Shown: in pieces, positions 54,295 to 63,628 of the stretch
Layout: the number at the start of each line of letters is the position of its first letter
How positions within the stretch are numbered: the stretch's first letter is position 1
Source of the DNA: SVEL01 sp045123575
Lineage (GTDB): Bacteria; Bacillota; Clostridia; Lachnospirales; Lachnospiraceae
Reading direction: 5' to 3'
Assembly (NCBI GenBank): GCA_045123575.1
Contig: JBGVKG010000039.1
Coordinates: 1 to 64,000 of the forward strand
DNA: 64,000 nucleotides
Program-made: the position numbers and the translations under genes
The notes under the pieces: model-generated
The model's input: only the letters and a program-made list of their open reading frames with translations
The model's database searches: none
What the model was told of the DNA's origin: nothing

Positions 54295-54356
54295 ATTCCT
54301 ATGTCTCCTTTTTGTACATTCTTTCCTATTGTTAATTAAAACGCATATGAAGCTAT

Positions 54357-55739
54357 CTATTTACCCATACAGAATTCTCTAAATATCTTATCAGCCAAAT
54401 CATCCTCGACGCTTTCTCCTATTACACGTCCAAGTAGCTCATAAGTATTCATCAAATCTATAGTAAAGAAATCTTCAGGCATACCGCCCATTATAGAATC
54501 CTTTACAAGCTTCATACTTTCATAAGCTTTTATAATATCATTCTTCTGTCTTGCATTTGTTATATACACTTCATCATTAAATGTAAGTTTTCCTTCAAAG
54601 AACAAATCTTTAACAGCATTTTCGAATTCATCTATTCCCTGTTTTTCCTTAGCAGATATATTTATAATAGGAGTTTTTTCAAATATATCCAATTGACTTC
54701 TATCAACTAAACAATCCAAATCCGTCTTATTAAATAATATTATTGCTTTTCTACCTTTTATAAGCTCCATTATATCTCTATCATTTTCATCTAAAGGCTT
54801 GGAGCTATCTATAATATATATAATAAGGTCTGCATCTACGGCAATCTCTTTCGCCTTTGATACACCGATTCTTTCTACAACATCATCTGTAGCTCTTATA
54901 CCAGCCGTGTCTATGATATTAAGGCTTATTCCATGAATATTTATGTGTTCCTCTAAAGTATCTCTTGTAGTTCCTTCTATATCAGTAACAATAGCTCTCT
55001 CAGAACCTAATACAGCATTTAAAAATGATGACTTTCCAGCATTTGGTTTTCCTAAAATAACTGTATTTATACCTTCACTTACTACTCTGCCATTATCAGA
55101 TGCTTCTATAAGTTTTTTAAGCTTTTCTAAAATATCATCTGTTTTATTAAGAAGCTTCTCATCATAACCATCTAAACTTATGTGCTCAGGGTCATCTAAT
55201 GCAGCCTCTATATAAGCTATTTCATTTAAAATATCTTCACGAATAATTTTTATCTTTGCAGATATTTCTCCTCTAAGCTGGCTTACAGAATTGGATAATG
55301 CATATTCGTTTTTTGCATTAATAATATCTATAACTGCCTCTGCCTGAGATAAATCTATTCTTCCATTTAAGAAAGCTCTCTTAGTGAACTCTCCAGCATC
55401 CGCCGGTCTAACGCCATTCTTAAATAAAAGTTCAAGCACTTTTTTAAGTACTATCACACCTCCGTGACAATTTATCTCTACTACATCTTCTCTTGTATAG
55501 GTATTAGGAGCTCTCATAACAGATACTAACACCTCATCTATTGTTCTTCCGTTATCTACTATATGTCCAAAATGAAGAGTATGAGACTTAACATTTGCAA
55601 GCTTTTTGCCATCCTTAACAGATACAAATATCTTGTCTGTAGCAGATATAGCTTCATCGCCACTTACTCTTATTATGCCTATTCCTGAATTACTCATAGC
55701 CGTAGCTATCGCAGCTATTGTTTCTGTTTCAAATCTCAT
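54357..55739 (-). CDS. mnmE: MnmE tRNA modification GTPase
   Basis: A 460-residue protein with the N-terminal tetrahydrofolate-binding domain, a G domain (GKPNAGKSS G1, DIEGTTRDT G2, DTAG G3, NKTD G4) and a C-terminal CMGK motif. It dimerises with MnmG. The ATG at 55739 (RFETETIAAIAT) has AAAAGG at good distance; an ATG three codons earlier is less well spaced. Confidence 0.96.
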   Translation of the reverse strand: MRFETETIAAIATAMSNSGIGIIRVSGDEAISATDKIFVSVKDGKKLANVKSHTLHFGHIVDNGRTIDEVLVSVMRAPNTYTREDVVEINCHGGVIVLKKVLELLFKNGVRPADAGEFTKRAFLNGRIDLSQAEAVIDIINAKNEYALSNSVSQLRGEISAKIKIIREDILNEIAYIEAALDDPEHISLDGYDEKLLNKTDDILEKLKKLIEASDNGRVVSEGINTVILGKPNAGKSSFLNAVLGSERAIVTDIEGTTRDTLEEHINIHGISLNIIDTAGIRATDDVVERIGVSKAKEIAVDADLIIYIIDSSKPLDENDRDIMELIKGRKAIILFNKTDLDCLVDRSQLDIFEKTPIINISAKEKQGIDEFENAVKDLFFEGKLTFNDEVYITNARQKNDIIKAYESMKLVKDSIMGGMPEDFFTIDLMNTYELLGRVIGESVEDDLADKIFREFCMGK

Positions 55740-55821
55740 ACATCTCATCCTTTTCTAATATGTGGCACTCCTACCCCACTATATAGAATATCATATATTA
55801 TAACTTTTTCCACATTTATTT

Positions 55822-55861
55822 TAAAAAAAGAAAAGATTGTTCACATAAAACAATCTTTTCT
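55822..55861 (-). terminator. Terminator after jag
   Basis: AGAAAAGATTGTT pairs with AACAATCTTTTCT (13 bp), and the minus strand continues with seven T. It separates the rnpA-yidD-yidC-jag group from mnmE. Confidence 0.9.
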
Positions 55862-55878
55862 AAATGTATACTATTTAA

Positions 55879-56529
55879 TTACTTCTTTAACATTACAACA
55901 ACATGTCTGAATGGCTCTTCACCTTCACTCTTTGTTGTTACATATCTGTCATTCTGAAGTGCAGAGTGGATAACTCTTCTCTCATATGGATTCATTGGCT
56001 CAAGAGAAACTGATCTCTTTGTTCTCTTAACCTTGAAAGCTATATTCTTAGCTAAGTTCTCAAGAGTTTCCTTTCTTCTCTCACGATAATTCTCTGTATC
56101 AAGCTTAACTCTTAAATACTTATCGCTCTTCTTATTGATGATAAGGCTTACAAGATACTGTAATGAATCAAGTGTCTGACCTCTCTTACCTATAAGAACA
56201 CCCATATCATCGCCTACTAAATCGATTTCTACAGCTTCCTCTGTAATATTTACATTTATCTTAACTGTAAGCTTCATTGCATCGAATACCTTTGTAAGGA
56301 ACTCTACTGCTATCTTCTCAACATCTTCTGGTGACTCTTCTACTGAAACAGGAGCCTCTACCTTTACTCTAGCGTTGATTTTTGCTGGCTTGCTACCTAT
56401 ACCAAGGATACCATTGCTTCCCTTGTCTAATACCTCATATTCAAGCTCAGAACTTGTTACACCTAAGTCGATAGATGCCTTTGTTAATGCATCATCAACA
56501 TTTTTTCCTGTAAACTCTCTGTATTCCAT
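55879..56529 (-). CDS. khpB: Jag/KhpB RNA-binding protein
   Basis: The 216-residue protein has a Jag N-terminal domain (EYREFTGKNVDDALTKASIDLG), a KH domain (DDMGVLIGKRGQTLDSLQYLV) and an R3H domain (LEPMNPYERRVIHSALQND). It binds RNA with KhpA and influences division and envelope functions. The ATG at 56529 has GGAGG eight bases upstream, and one two codons earlier is too close. It follows yidC by 14 bp. Confidence 0.93.
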   Translation of the reverse strand: MEYREFTGKNVDDALTKASIDLGVTSSELEYEVLDKGSNGILGIGSKPAKINARVKVEAPVSVEESPEDVEKIAVEFLTKVFDAMKLTVKINVNITEEAVEIDLVGDDMGVLIGKRGQTLDSLQYLVSLIINKKSDKYLRVKLDTENYRERRKETLENLAKNIAFKVKRTKRSVSLEPMNPYERRVIHSALQNDRYVTTKSEGEEPFRHVVVMLKK

Positions 56530-56549
56530 TTTCATTACCTCCCAATAAA

Positions 56550-58016
56550 CTACTTATTTTTCTTTTCGTTGTAATCTCTAACCATATTAGCCTTTGCAGC
56601 TATTCCACCCTTTTTATAATTTACACCAGCCGAAGTCTTTGGTGCATTTGATGAATTTACAGGTTTCTTTGATTCTACCTTAATATTCTTAACATTTGTA
56701 TTTGCTACTGTTGTTATCTTCTGTGGTGGAAGACCCTGCTTTGCTCTCTTCTTATTAAGCTTTGCAATATTTTCTTTAATAATATCATCTGGTGTCATAT
56801 TCTTAAAGTAAGCATTTAATACTATCTGCTGTACTAACTGAATAACAGAACCCATTACCCAATATAAGCCTAATCCTGAAGCAAATGAATAACAGAAGAA
56901 CGCTGACATAAGTGGCATAAATACGTTCATCATCTTCATTGAAGATGCCATTGGATTGTCTGCCATGTTCTGCTGTGACTTTGATGATTGATTCATTGTT
57001 ACCCACTGTAACACTGCTGATAATACAGGAATTAAAAGCGCCCACCAAATACCCATAGCAACTTCCTGTGATGGAGTACGGCTTAAATCTATTCCTGCGA
57101 ATGAGTAAACACCTATTACTTCCTTATGGATACTTTCTATTCCATTATAATTTTTATCAATTTCTTTCTTTAAATTATCATAATCAGAATCTGAGTTTGC
57201 CTTATACTTCTCTACAATCTTAGATTCAAATGATGATAAATCCTTAGAAGCTATCTTTTCCCAATCAGCTTCACTTACATTTTTAAGATCATCTGCTATT
57301 TCTTTAGCAGTATTCTTAAGATATGCCATATCCTCCCAGGCATCCTTTGATGTATCGAGACCTGTTCTCTGTCTAGCATAGTAATCTGACAAAATCTTGC
57401 TAATATTATCTATATTAGTCTGCTTCTTTGATGCATCTACATTGAAATAAGCTTCCAATGTCTTTTTGAAAGTTTCTTCCTTCTCAAAGCCTGCTACACC
57501 ATTGTTAACCATAAGGTTATTAAGTACCTTCATATCACTGTACTCTTCCATTGACTCAAAAGCGTACATTGCTGCCTTATCATACATATCACCTATTGGT
57601 GCAACGTGTGTAGGTATAGCACTTATAACTCCATAAAGTGCTAAAAGAATTGGCATCTGGATAAGTAATGGAAGACATCCACCTGAAGGGGATGTACCAT
57701 ACTTTTCATAAACAGCCTTTGTTTCAGCATTCATAGCCATCATAGAATCGTTGTCTCTTCTATTTGCATATTTCTTCTGAATAGCCTGAAGTTCTGGATT
57801 CATAAGAGATGAAAGCTTCATAGTCTTTTGCTGCTTAATACTCATTGGTATCATACATACTTTAACTATAATTGTAAAAACAATAATACATAAACCTATA
57901 TTTGCTATACCTATCTTATCAAATATAGTATAAGTAATGTTCATTATCCATCCAAGTAAATCAGCCACCTGCTTAATAATAGGCCAATTTGCACAAGATA
58001 ATAATACTCCTGACAT
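56550..58016 (-). CDS. yidC: YidC membrane protein insertase
   Basis: The 488-residue YidC/Oxa1 protein has the membrane core (IVFTIIVKVCMIPMSIKQQKTMKL, GGCLPLLIQMPILLALYGVI, LGLYWVMGSVIQLVQQ) and a long extracytoplasmic insert (about residues 135-300) that is acidic and helical. The C-terminal tail is Lys-rich. It inserts membrane proteins with SecYEG or alone. It is followed by jag, as in other Firmicutes. Confidence 0.94.
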   Translation of the reverse strand: MSGVLLSCANWPIIKQVADLLGWIMNITYTIFDKIGIANIGLCIIVFTIIVKVCMIPMSIKQQKTMKLSSLMNPELQAIQKKYANRRDNDSMMAMNAETKAVYEKYGTSPSGGCLPLLIQMPILLALYGVISAIPTHVAPIGDMYDKAAMYAFESMEEYSDMKVLNNLMVNNGVAGFEKEETFKKTLEAYFNVDASKKQTNIDNISKILSDYYARQRTGLDTSKDAWEDMAYLKNTAKEIADDLKNVSEADWEKIASKDLSSFESKIVEKYKANSDSDYDNLKKEIDKNYNGIESIHKEVIGVYSFAGIDLSRTPSQEVAMGIWWALLIPVLSAVLQWVTMNQSSKSQQNMADNPMASSMKMMNVFMPLMSAFFCYSFASGLGLYWVMGSVIQLVQQIVLNAYFKNMTPDDIIKENIAKLNKKRAKQGLPPQKITTVANTNVKNIKVESKKPVNSSNAPKTSAGVNYKKGGIAAKANMVRDYNEKKNK

Positions 58017-58027
58017 TTTATTCCTCC

Positions 58028-58273
58028 TTATGGAACAGGGTCATATCCACTATGTTTTGAATGTGGATGACACCTTAATATTCTTTTTACTGATAAATAA
58101 GTTCCCTTGAATGGTCCATATTTTCCCAAAGCCTCTATGGCATACTCTGAACATGTAGGAGTAAATCTACAATGAGTATTACCTTTATAAGGTGATATAT
58201 ATTTTCTATAAAATTTAACAATCCCTATTAAAATCTTCTGTAATATAGAAGATAAACTTTTAATAATAATCAT
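58028..58273 (-). CDS. yidD: YidD membrane insertion factor
   Basis: The 81-residue protein shows the YidD pattern FYRKYISPYKGNTHCRFTPT, CSEYAIEALGKYG and RCHPHSKHSGYDPVP. It aids YidC-dependent insertion. Located between rnpA and yidC. Confidence 0.95.
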   Translation of the reverse strand: MIIIKSLSSILQKILIGIVKFYRKYISPYKGNTHCRFTPTCSEYAIEALGKYGPFKGTYLSVKRILRCHPHSKHSGYDPVP

Positions 58274-58304
58274 TCAAGGTGTACCTCTTTTTGCCATATA
58301 ACTA

Positions 58305-58643
58305 CTATATATGGAGCGCTATTTTATGCATCCTGATAAGATGTAAAAAAGCACTTTCTATTTTGGCATAATCTGTGCCCTTTGCTGTAGTTCTCGCAAG
58401 AACTATAATGTTTAAACCACTATTAAACATATTTCTATTTAATCTGTATGACTCTCTGATAAGTCTTGCAAGGCGATGTCTTACTACACTATTACCTACT
58501 TTTTTACTAACTGATATGCCTAACTTTGACTTTCCTTCTGGATTTTTATCCACATACATAACTAAATATTTATTGGCATAGGATGTTCCATTTTTGTAAA
58601 TATATTGAAACTCGCTATTTTTTAAAGAATCTATATTTCTCAT
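58305..58643 (-). CDS. rnpA: RnpA, protein component of RNase P
   Basis: The 112-residue basic protein has KKVGNSVVRHRLARLIRESYR, the conserved RnpA helix. It supports the RNase P RNA in tRNA 5' processing. ATG at 58643 has AAAGGAAATAG upstream and gives the usual length; an extension to 58706 adds an unrelated N-terminus. Confidence 0.94.
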   Translation of the reverse strand: MRNIDSLKNSEFQYIYKNGTSYANKYLVMYVDKNPEGKSKLGISVSKKVGNSVVRHRLARLIRESYRLNRNMFNSGLNIIVLARTTAKGTDYAKIESAFLHLIRMHKIALHI

Positions 58644-58689
58644 CCTATTTCCTTTCTGAAAGGTGTGCCTGTTATCAAATTTTCTAATA

Positions 58690-58723
58690 TGATAAGAAAA
58701 AGCCACATAAAAATATGTGGCTT
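58690..58723 (-). terminator. Hairpin after rpmH
   Basis: AAGCCACATA / TATGTGGCTT with a 4-base loop; on the minus strand TTTTTCTTATC follows. It lies between rpmH and rnpA and may attenuate readthrough into rnpA. Confidence 0.8.
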
Positions 58724-58732
58724 AAGCTAATA

Positions 58733-58879
58733 CTATGCTGATAACTTCTTTCTTCCCTTTGCTCTTCTAGCAGCTAAAACCTTTCTTCCGCTAGCTGTTG
58801 CCATTCTCTTTCTAAAACCATGAACCTTAGCTCTTGATCTCTTCTTTGGATTAAATGTAAGTCCCATTGTTGTTCTCAT
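58733..58879 (-). CDS. rpmH: Ribosomal protein bL34
   Basis: The 48-codon gene encodes a basic protein with NPKKRSRAKVHGFRKRM and GRKVLAARRAKGRKKLSA, the bL34 pattern. A strong AAGGAGGTG lies seven bases before the ATG at 58879. A second ATG four codons later would give the usual 44 residues, but it is too far from the ribosome-binding site. It starts the leftward origin operon. Confidence 0.95.
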   Translation of the reverse strand: MRTTMGLTFNPKKRSRAKVHGFRKRMATASGRKVLAARRAKGRKKLSA

Positions 58880-58899
58880 CTTCGAACACCTCCTTCTTA

Positions 58900-59463
58900 T
58901 TAAAATTATAATAAGGTAATATTATTATTTTTAAAGACATCGTGACCATTATATTAGATAAATATGTTGTAGTCAAGCTATTTCTTTCACATTTTGCATT
59001 AAAAATAATAATACTTATCCACAATCTCTACATAAAGGATATTTTACATAATATTGTCCACATATTGTGGATAACTTAGTGGATAACAATATAATACATT
59101 GTTAATAATTTTTATTAATCCCCTAATTTTATGGCTTTTTTATTGTTGAATAATGTTTCTTACAATAGTCAGTTTTTTTTATAATTTATTGACATCTTTA
59201 ATTCAATTAATTTTATCCACATAATCCACACTTTTTTTCACATTTAAACAAATGGCTTATATATAGTATTTCTTCAAAATATACACATTTTTATGCACCA
59301 AATTATTTACCCTATACTTTTCACCTTATAGTGTTTTTTGGTTGAAAAAATACGTAAAATGATGTAAAATAATGATATAATTACGCATAGTAGGGTTACT
59401 ATGCCCTAAGGGTAATTTTTACCCCTTTTAATGGATTATTTATTATAAGAATTGGAGTAAAAA
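58900..59463. other. Chromosomal origin region (oriC) upstream of dnaA
   Basis: An AT-rich gap between rpmH and dnaA. Perfect DnaA boxes TTATCCACA lie at 59015, 59066 (reverse) and 59213. One-mismatch boxes lie at 59054, 59078 (reverse) and 59222. Runs of A/T around 59100-59200 could serve as an unwinding element. A promoter TATAAT (59376-59381) for dnaA and two leader hairpins follow. Confidence 0.85.
59385..59424 (+). promoter_or_regulatory. Hairpins in the dnaA leader
   Basis: GCATAGTA / TACTATGC (8 bp, GGGT loop) and GGGTAA / TTACCC (6 bp), the second followed by CCTTTTA. They begin about five bases past the dnaA -10 element and may act as a weak attenuator. Confidence 0.45.
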
Positions 59464-60828
59464 ATGTTTAATTTAGTCACAGAAAAATGGGATGAAATTC
59501 TTGATATTTTAAAGAAGGAACATGATATATTAGATGTTTCTTTTACAACATGGATAAAACCTCTTAAGATTCATTCTGTTGAGGATAATATTATAATGTT
59601 ATTAGTTCCAGATGAGAATATTGCCATATCTTATCTTACTAAAAAATACTATGTTCCTTTAAAGGTTGTAGTTCAAGAAGTTACTGGACAAGCCTTAGAT
59701 ATAGTATTTATTCATGAGAGTGATTTAAGTAATAAGGAAAAATCATCTAATGCAGCTAATCCTATTAAGGATTCTCTTATTGATAAGAAGACTGAGGCTA
59801 ATATTAATCCTAACTATACATTCGACAATTTCGTCGTAGGTGGCAATAATAACTTTGCTCATGCTTATGCACTTGCAGTAGCAGAGTCTCCTGCAGAAGT
59901 TTATAATCCATTATTTATATATGGAGGGGCAGGACTTGGCAAAACTCACCTTATGCATTCTATAGGTAACTTCATATTAGATAAGAATCCTGATTCTAAT
60001 ATAAGATGTGTTACATCTGAAGAATTTACCAATGAAGTTATAGGTGCTATTAGAAGTGATAATCAGTCATCTATTGTTGAATTTAGAGATAAGTATAGAA
60101 ATCTTGATGTTTTACTTATAGACGATATTCAGTTTATCATAGGTAAAGAGAGAAGTCAGGAAGAATTCTTCCACACCTTCAACACACTTAAGATGTCTAA
60201 TAAGCAGGTAGTTATATCATCTGATAAACCACCTAAGGATATGTCTACACTTGAGGAAAGACTCAGAACTAGATTTGAGATGGGCCTTACTGTTGATATA
60301 TCAGCACCTGATTATGAGACTCGTATAGCTATTCTTTCAAAGAAAGCTGATACAATGGGCTATAATATTAATGAAGAAATTATTAAATATATAGCTTCTA
60401 ATATTACTTCAAACATCAGAGAATTAGAAGGTGCACTTACAAAGATTGTGGCATTTGCCAGAGTATCAAAAAAGTCAATAGACGTGGAATTCGCAAAGGA
60501 AGTATTAAAGGATATTATATCACCAGATGTTACTAAAGAAATTACTCCAAAACTTATCATAGATATAGTAGCAGAGCACTTTAACATTCCACCTGCTGAT
60601 ATTGTTTCTAAGAAGAAGAGCCATAACATAGCTTATCCAAGACAGATAGCCATGTATCTTATAAGAGATCTTACTGATAGTCCTTTACAGGCTATTAGCG
60701 AGGCTTTGCATAAGAAGGATCACACAACTGTTATGTATGGCATTGAAAAGATAAGTAAGGAAATGGATACTAACGAATCAACAAAGAATACTATTGAAGT
60801 ATTAAAGAAGAAAATAGTTCCAAATTAA
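59464..60828 (+). CDS. dnaA: DnaA replication initiator
   Basis: The 454-residue protein has the N-terminal domain I, an AAA+ domain with Walker A GGAGLGKTH (154-162), LLIDDIQFI (Walker B), and a C-terminal DNA-binding domain with DHTTVMYGIEKI. It binds the TTATCCACA boxes upstream to open the origin. The weak GGAG before the ATG (TTGGAGTAAAAAATG) fits moderate translation. Confidence 0.97.
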   Translation: MFNLVTEKWDEILDILKKEHDILDVSFTTWIKPLKIHSVEDNIIMLLVPDENIAISYLTKKYYVPLKVVVQEVTGQALDIVFIHESDLSNKEKSSNAANPIKDSLIDKKTEANINPNYTFDNFVVGGNNNFAHAYALAVAESPAEVYNPLFIYGGAGLGKTHLMHSIGNFILDKNPDSNIRCVTSEEFTNEVIGAIRSDNQSSIVEFRDKYRNLDVLLIDDIQFIIGKERSQEEFFHTFNTLKMSNKQVVISSDKPPKDMSTLEERLRTRFEMGLTVDISAPDYETRIAILSKKADTMGYNINEEIIKYIASNITSNIRELEGALTKIVAFARVSKKSIDVEFAKEVLKDIISPDVTKEITPKLIIDIVAEHFNIPPADIVSKKKSHNIAYPRQIAMYLIRDLTDSPLQAISEALHKKDHTTVMYGIEKISKEMDTNESTKNTIEVLKKKIVPN

Positions 60829-61171
60829 TTACATTATTAATAGGAAGAAACTCATTATAAAGTGATATTTTTATATTCACAAAGTATCCACTTTATCACA
60901 TTTTCTTTCCACATTTTATAAACATTAACATATTTATGAATGTGTATTAAATGTTTAAAACAATTTATACAATTTTAGGGTTTGTTTATAACTTTAATGT
61001 TATCCAATCTATTTTTTAGCTTTTCAACATAAGTTTTATCTTCTGTAATAGGCTTAAATACTGGCTTATATCAGTTATAAACATTTGCACACCCTATAAT
61101 AATATTACTACTAGAAAATAAATTATATATTTATATATGGTTCACCCAAAACCATTCGAAAGGAGTTAATA
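60829..61171. other. Gap between dnaA and dnaN
   Basis: The AT-rich 343 bp carries one degenerate DnaA box (TTATCCAAT at 61000) and similar fragments near 60890. No protein of interest is seen. It may be the second half of a bipartite origin, as between dnaA and dnaN in other Firmicutes, and should hold the dnaN promoter. Confidence 0.5.
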
Positions 61172-62278
61172 ATGAAACTTATATGTTCAAAAGCAAATCT
61201 TGTACAAGGTGTTAATATAGTTATGAAGGCTGTTCCTTCTAAAACAACTATGTCTATATTAGAATGTATTCTTATTGATGCTACAACAAATGAAATAAAG
61301 TTTACAGCTAACGATATGGAACTTGGTATAGAGACAAAGGTAGATGGAGAGATTATATCAAAGGGTACAGTAGCTATTGATGCTAAGATATTCTCTGAGA
61401 TAGTTAGAAAGCTTCCTGATAATGAAGTATCTATAGAGACAGATGAGAACTATAGAACTACTATCACATGTGAGAAGGCTGTATTTACCATAGCAGGTAA
61501 ATCAGGAGATGACTTCTCTTACCTTCCAGTTATAGAGAAGAACAAGTTCATATATGTTTCTCAGTTTACACTTAAGGAAGTAATAAGACAGACTATATTT
61601 TCTATAGCTGATAATGATACTAATAAGTTAATGACAGGTGAATTATTTGAGGTAAATGGAAATGAGCTTAAGGTAGTTTCACTTGATGGTCATAGAATAT
61701 CTATAAGAAAGATAGAGCTTAAGGATTCATTTGACAATATTAAGGTTATAGTTCCTGGTAAAACTCTTAATGAGATAAGTAAGATATTATCTGGTGGAAC
61801 AGATGATGAAGTAAGAATCTTCTTTACAAACAATCATATAGTATTTGAGTTTGATAAGACTGTTGTTGTATCTAGACTTATTGAAGGTGAGTACTTTAAG
61901 ATTAATCAGATGCTCTCAAGTGATTATGAGACAAAGGTATCTATAAACAAGAAAGAATTTTTAAATTGTATAGATAGAGCTACACTTCTTGTAAAAGAAG
62001 GAGATAAGAAGCCTATTATTATAAATATAACTGATGGTGATCTTGAGCTTAAGATTAGTTCAGTTGTAGGTACTATGAATGAGAACATAGATATACGCAA
62101 AGACGGTAAGGATATTATGATTGGATTTAATCCAAAGTTCCTTATAGATGCTTTAAAGGTAATTGATGATGAGGAGATTAATATCTATCTTGTTAATCCA
62201 AAGGCACCTTGTTTTATAAAGGACGCTGAGGAAAAGTATATTTATCTTATATTACCAGTTAACTTCAATGCAATGTAA
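61172..62278 (+). CDS. dnaN: DnaN DNA polymerase III beta clamp
   Basis: A 368-residue three-domain clamp; MKLICSKANLVQGVNIVMKA at the start and YLILPVNFNAM at the end with the typical hydrophobic tail. It forms the ring that tethers polymerases to DNA. AAAGGAG lies before the ATG. Confidence 0.96.
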   Translation: MKLICSKANLVQGVNIVMKAVPSKTTMSILECILIDATTNEIKFTANDMELGIETKVDGEIISKGTVAIDAKIFSEIVRKLPDNEVSIETDENYRTTITCEKAVFTIAGKSGDDFSYLPVIEKNKFIYVSQFTLKEVIRQTIFSIADNDTNKLMTGELFEVNGNELKVVSLDGHRISIRKIELKDSFDNIKVIVPGKTLNEISKILSGGTDDEVRIFFTNNHIVFEFDKTVVVSRLIEGEYFKINQMLSSDYETKVSINKKEFLNCIDRATLLVKEGDKKPIIINITDGDLELKISSVVGTMNENIDIRKDGKDIMIGFNPKFLIDALKVIDDEEINIYLVNPKAPCFIKDAEEKYIYLILPVNFNAM

Positions 62279-62292
62279 TATGTGGAGGTAGC

Positions 62293-62502
62293 ATGGAAGA
62301 GATAGTATTAAGAGATGAATTTATAAAGCTTGGACAGGCATTAAAGGCTGCAGGCTTAGTAGACTCTGGTGTTGAGGCAAAGATAGTTATAACCGAAGGA
62401 CAAGTTAAGGTAAACGGAGTTGTTGAAATACAAAGAGGTAAGAAATTATATGATGGAGATATAATTTCATTTGATGGAACAGATATAAAGATAACAAAGT
62501 AA
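62293..62502 (+). CDS. rlbA: S4-domain RNA-binding protein (YaaA/RlbA)
   Basis: The 69-residue protein consists of an S4 domain (FIKLGQALKAAGLVDSGVEAKIVITEGQVKVNGVVEIQRGKKL). It lies between dnaN and recF as in Bacillus, 14 bp after dnaN. It is thought to bind ribosomal or other structured RNA. Confidence 0.92.
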   Translation: MEEIVLRDEFIKLGQALKAAGLVDSGVEAKIVITEGQVKVNGVVEIQRGKKLYDGDIISFDGTDIKITK

Positions 62503-62524
62503 CATAAATCAAGAATGGTGAAAG

Positions 62525-63628
62525 ATGTATATAGAATCTTTAGAACTTAACAATTATAGAAATTATAGTAGTCTAAATATTAGTTTTGAAAAAGGTACAA
62601 ACATACTTTATGGCAATAATGCACAGGGTAAAACTAATATTTTAGAGGCTATATATGTAGGTAGCACTACAAAATCTCATAGAGGTACTAGAGATAAGGA
62701 TATTGTAAACTTTAATAGTGATGAGTCTCATATAAAGATTATAGTTATTAAAGATAATATCCCTATAAGGATAGATATGCATCTTAAAAAGAGTAAGTCT
62801 AAAGGAATAGCCATAAATGGAATTCCAATAAAGAAAGCCAGCGAGCTTTTTGGAATATTAAACGTAGTATTTTTTTCTCCAGAGGATTTAAATATTATTA
62901 AAAATGGTCCGGCGGAGAGAAGAAGATTTATAGATTTGGAGCTATGTCAGTTAGATAAGATATATGTACACAATCTTGTGAATTATAACAAGATTGTAAA
63001 TCAAAGAAACAAGCTTCTAAAAGATTTAAGTTTCTTTAAGGATAATGAGCTTATGGCCACATTGGATGTATGGGATACGCAGTTAGCTGATTATGGTGCA
63101 AAGATAATAACTAGAAGAAGCAGGTTCATAGATGAGATAAATGAGCTTATATATGGAATACATAGAAATCTTACAAATGGTAAGGAAGAATTAAACCTAA
63201 GGTATGAACCAAATATTACTGGCAATAATCTATATGAGGAGTTAGTAAGAAATAGGGATAAAGATATAAAGCTTAAAACAACAAGTGTGGGACCACACAG
63301 AGATGATATAAGCTTTTATGATAAAAATATTGATATCCGAAAATTTGGTAGTCAAGGACAGCAGCGTACAGCAGCCTTATCCTTGAAACTATCAGAGATA
63401 GAATTAGTAAAATCAATGATAAAGGATACACCAGTATTATTGCTGGATGATGTTTTATCAGAGTTAGATAGCAACAGACAGAGACATTTGCTTAGTAGTC
63501 TGTGTAATGTTCAAACGATTATAACCTGTACAGGTCTAGATGAATTTGTTGAAAATAGATTCAATATAGACAATGTATATAAGGTTGTGGAAGGAACAGT
63601 AGAAAGGAGCAATCATGGAGAACAATAA
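62525..63628 (+). CDS. recF: RecF recombination mediator
   Basis: A 367-residue ABC-type ATPase with GNNAQGKT (30-37) and the signature KFGSQGQQRTAALSLKL. It also has LLLDDVLSELD. It loads RecA on gapped DNA with RecO and RecR. It overlaps gyrB by 14 bp. Confidence 0.96.
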   Translation: MYIESLELNNYRNYSSLNISFEKGTNILYGNNAQGKTNILEAIYVGSTTKSHRGTRDKDIVNFNSDESHIKIIVIKDNIPIRIDMHLKKSKSKGIAINGIPIKKASELFGILNVVFFSPEDLNIIKNGPAERRRFIDLELCQLDKIYVHNLVNYNKIVNQRNKLLKDLSFFKDNELMATLDVWDTQLADYGAKIITRRSRFIDEINELIYGIHRNLTNGKEELNLRYEPNITGNNLYEELVRNRDKDIKLKTTSVGPHRDDISFYDKNIDIRKFGSQGQQRTAALSLKLSEIELVKSMIKDTPVLLLDDVLSELDSNRQRHLLSSLCNVQTIITCTGLDEFVENRFNIDNVYKVVEGTVERSNHGEQ

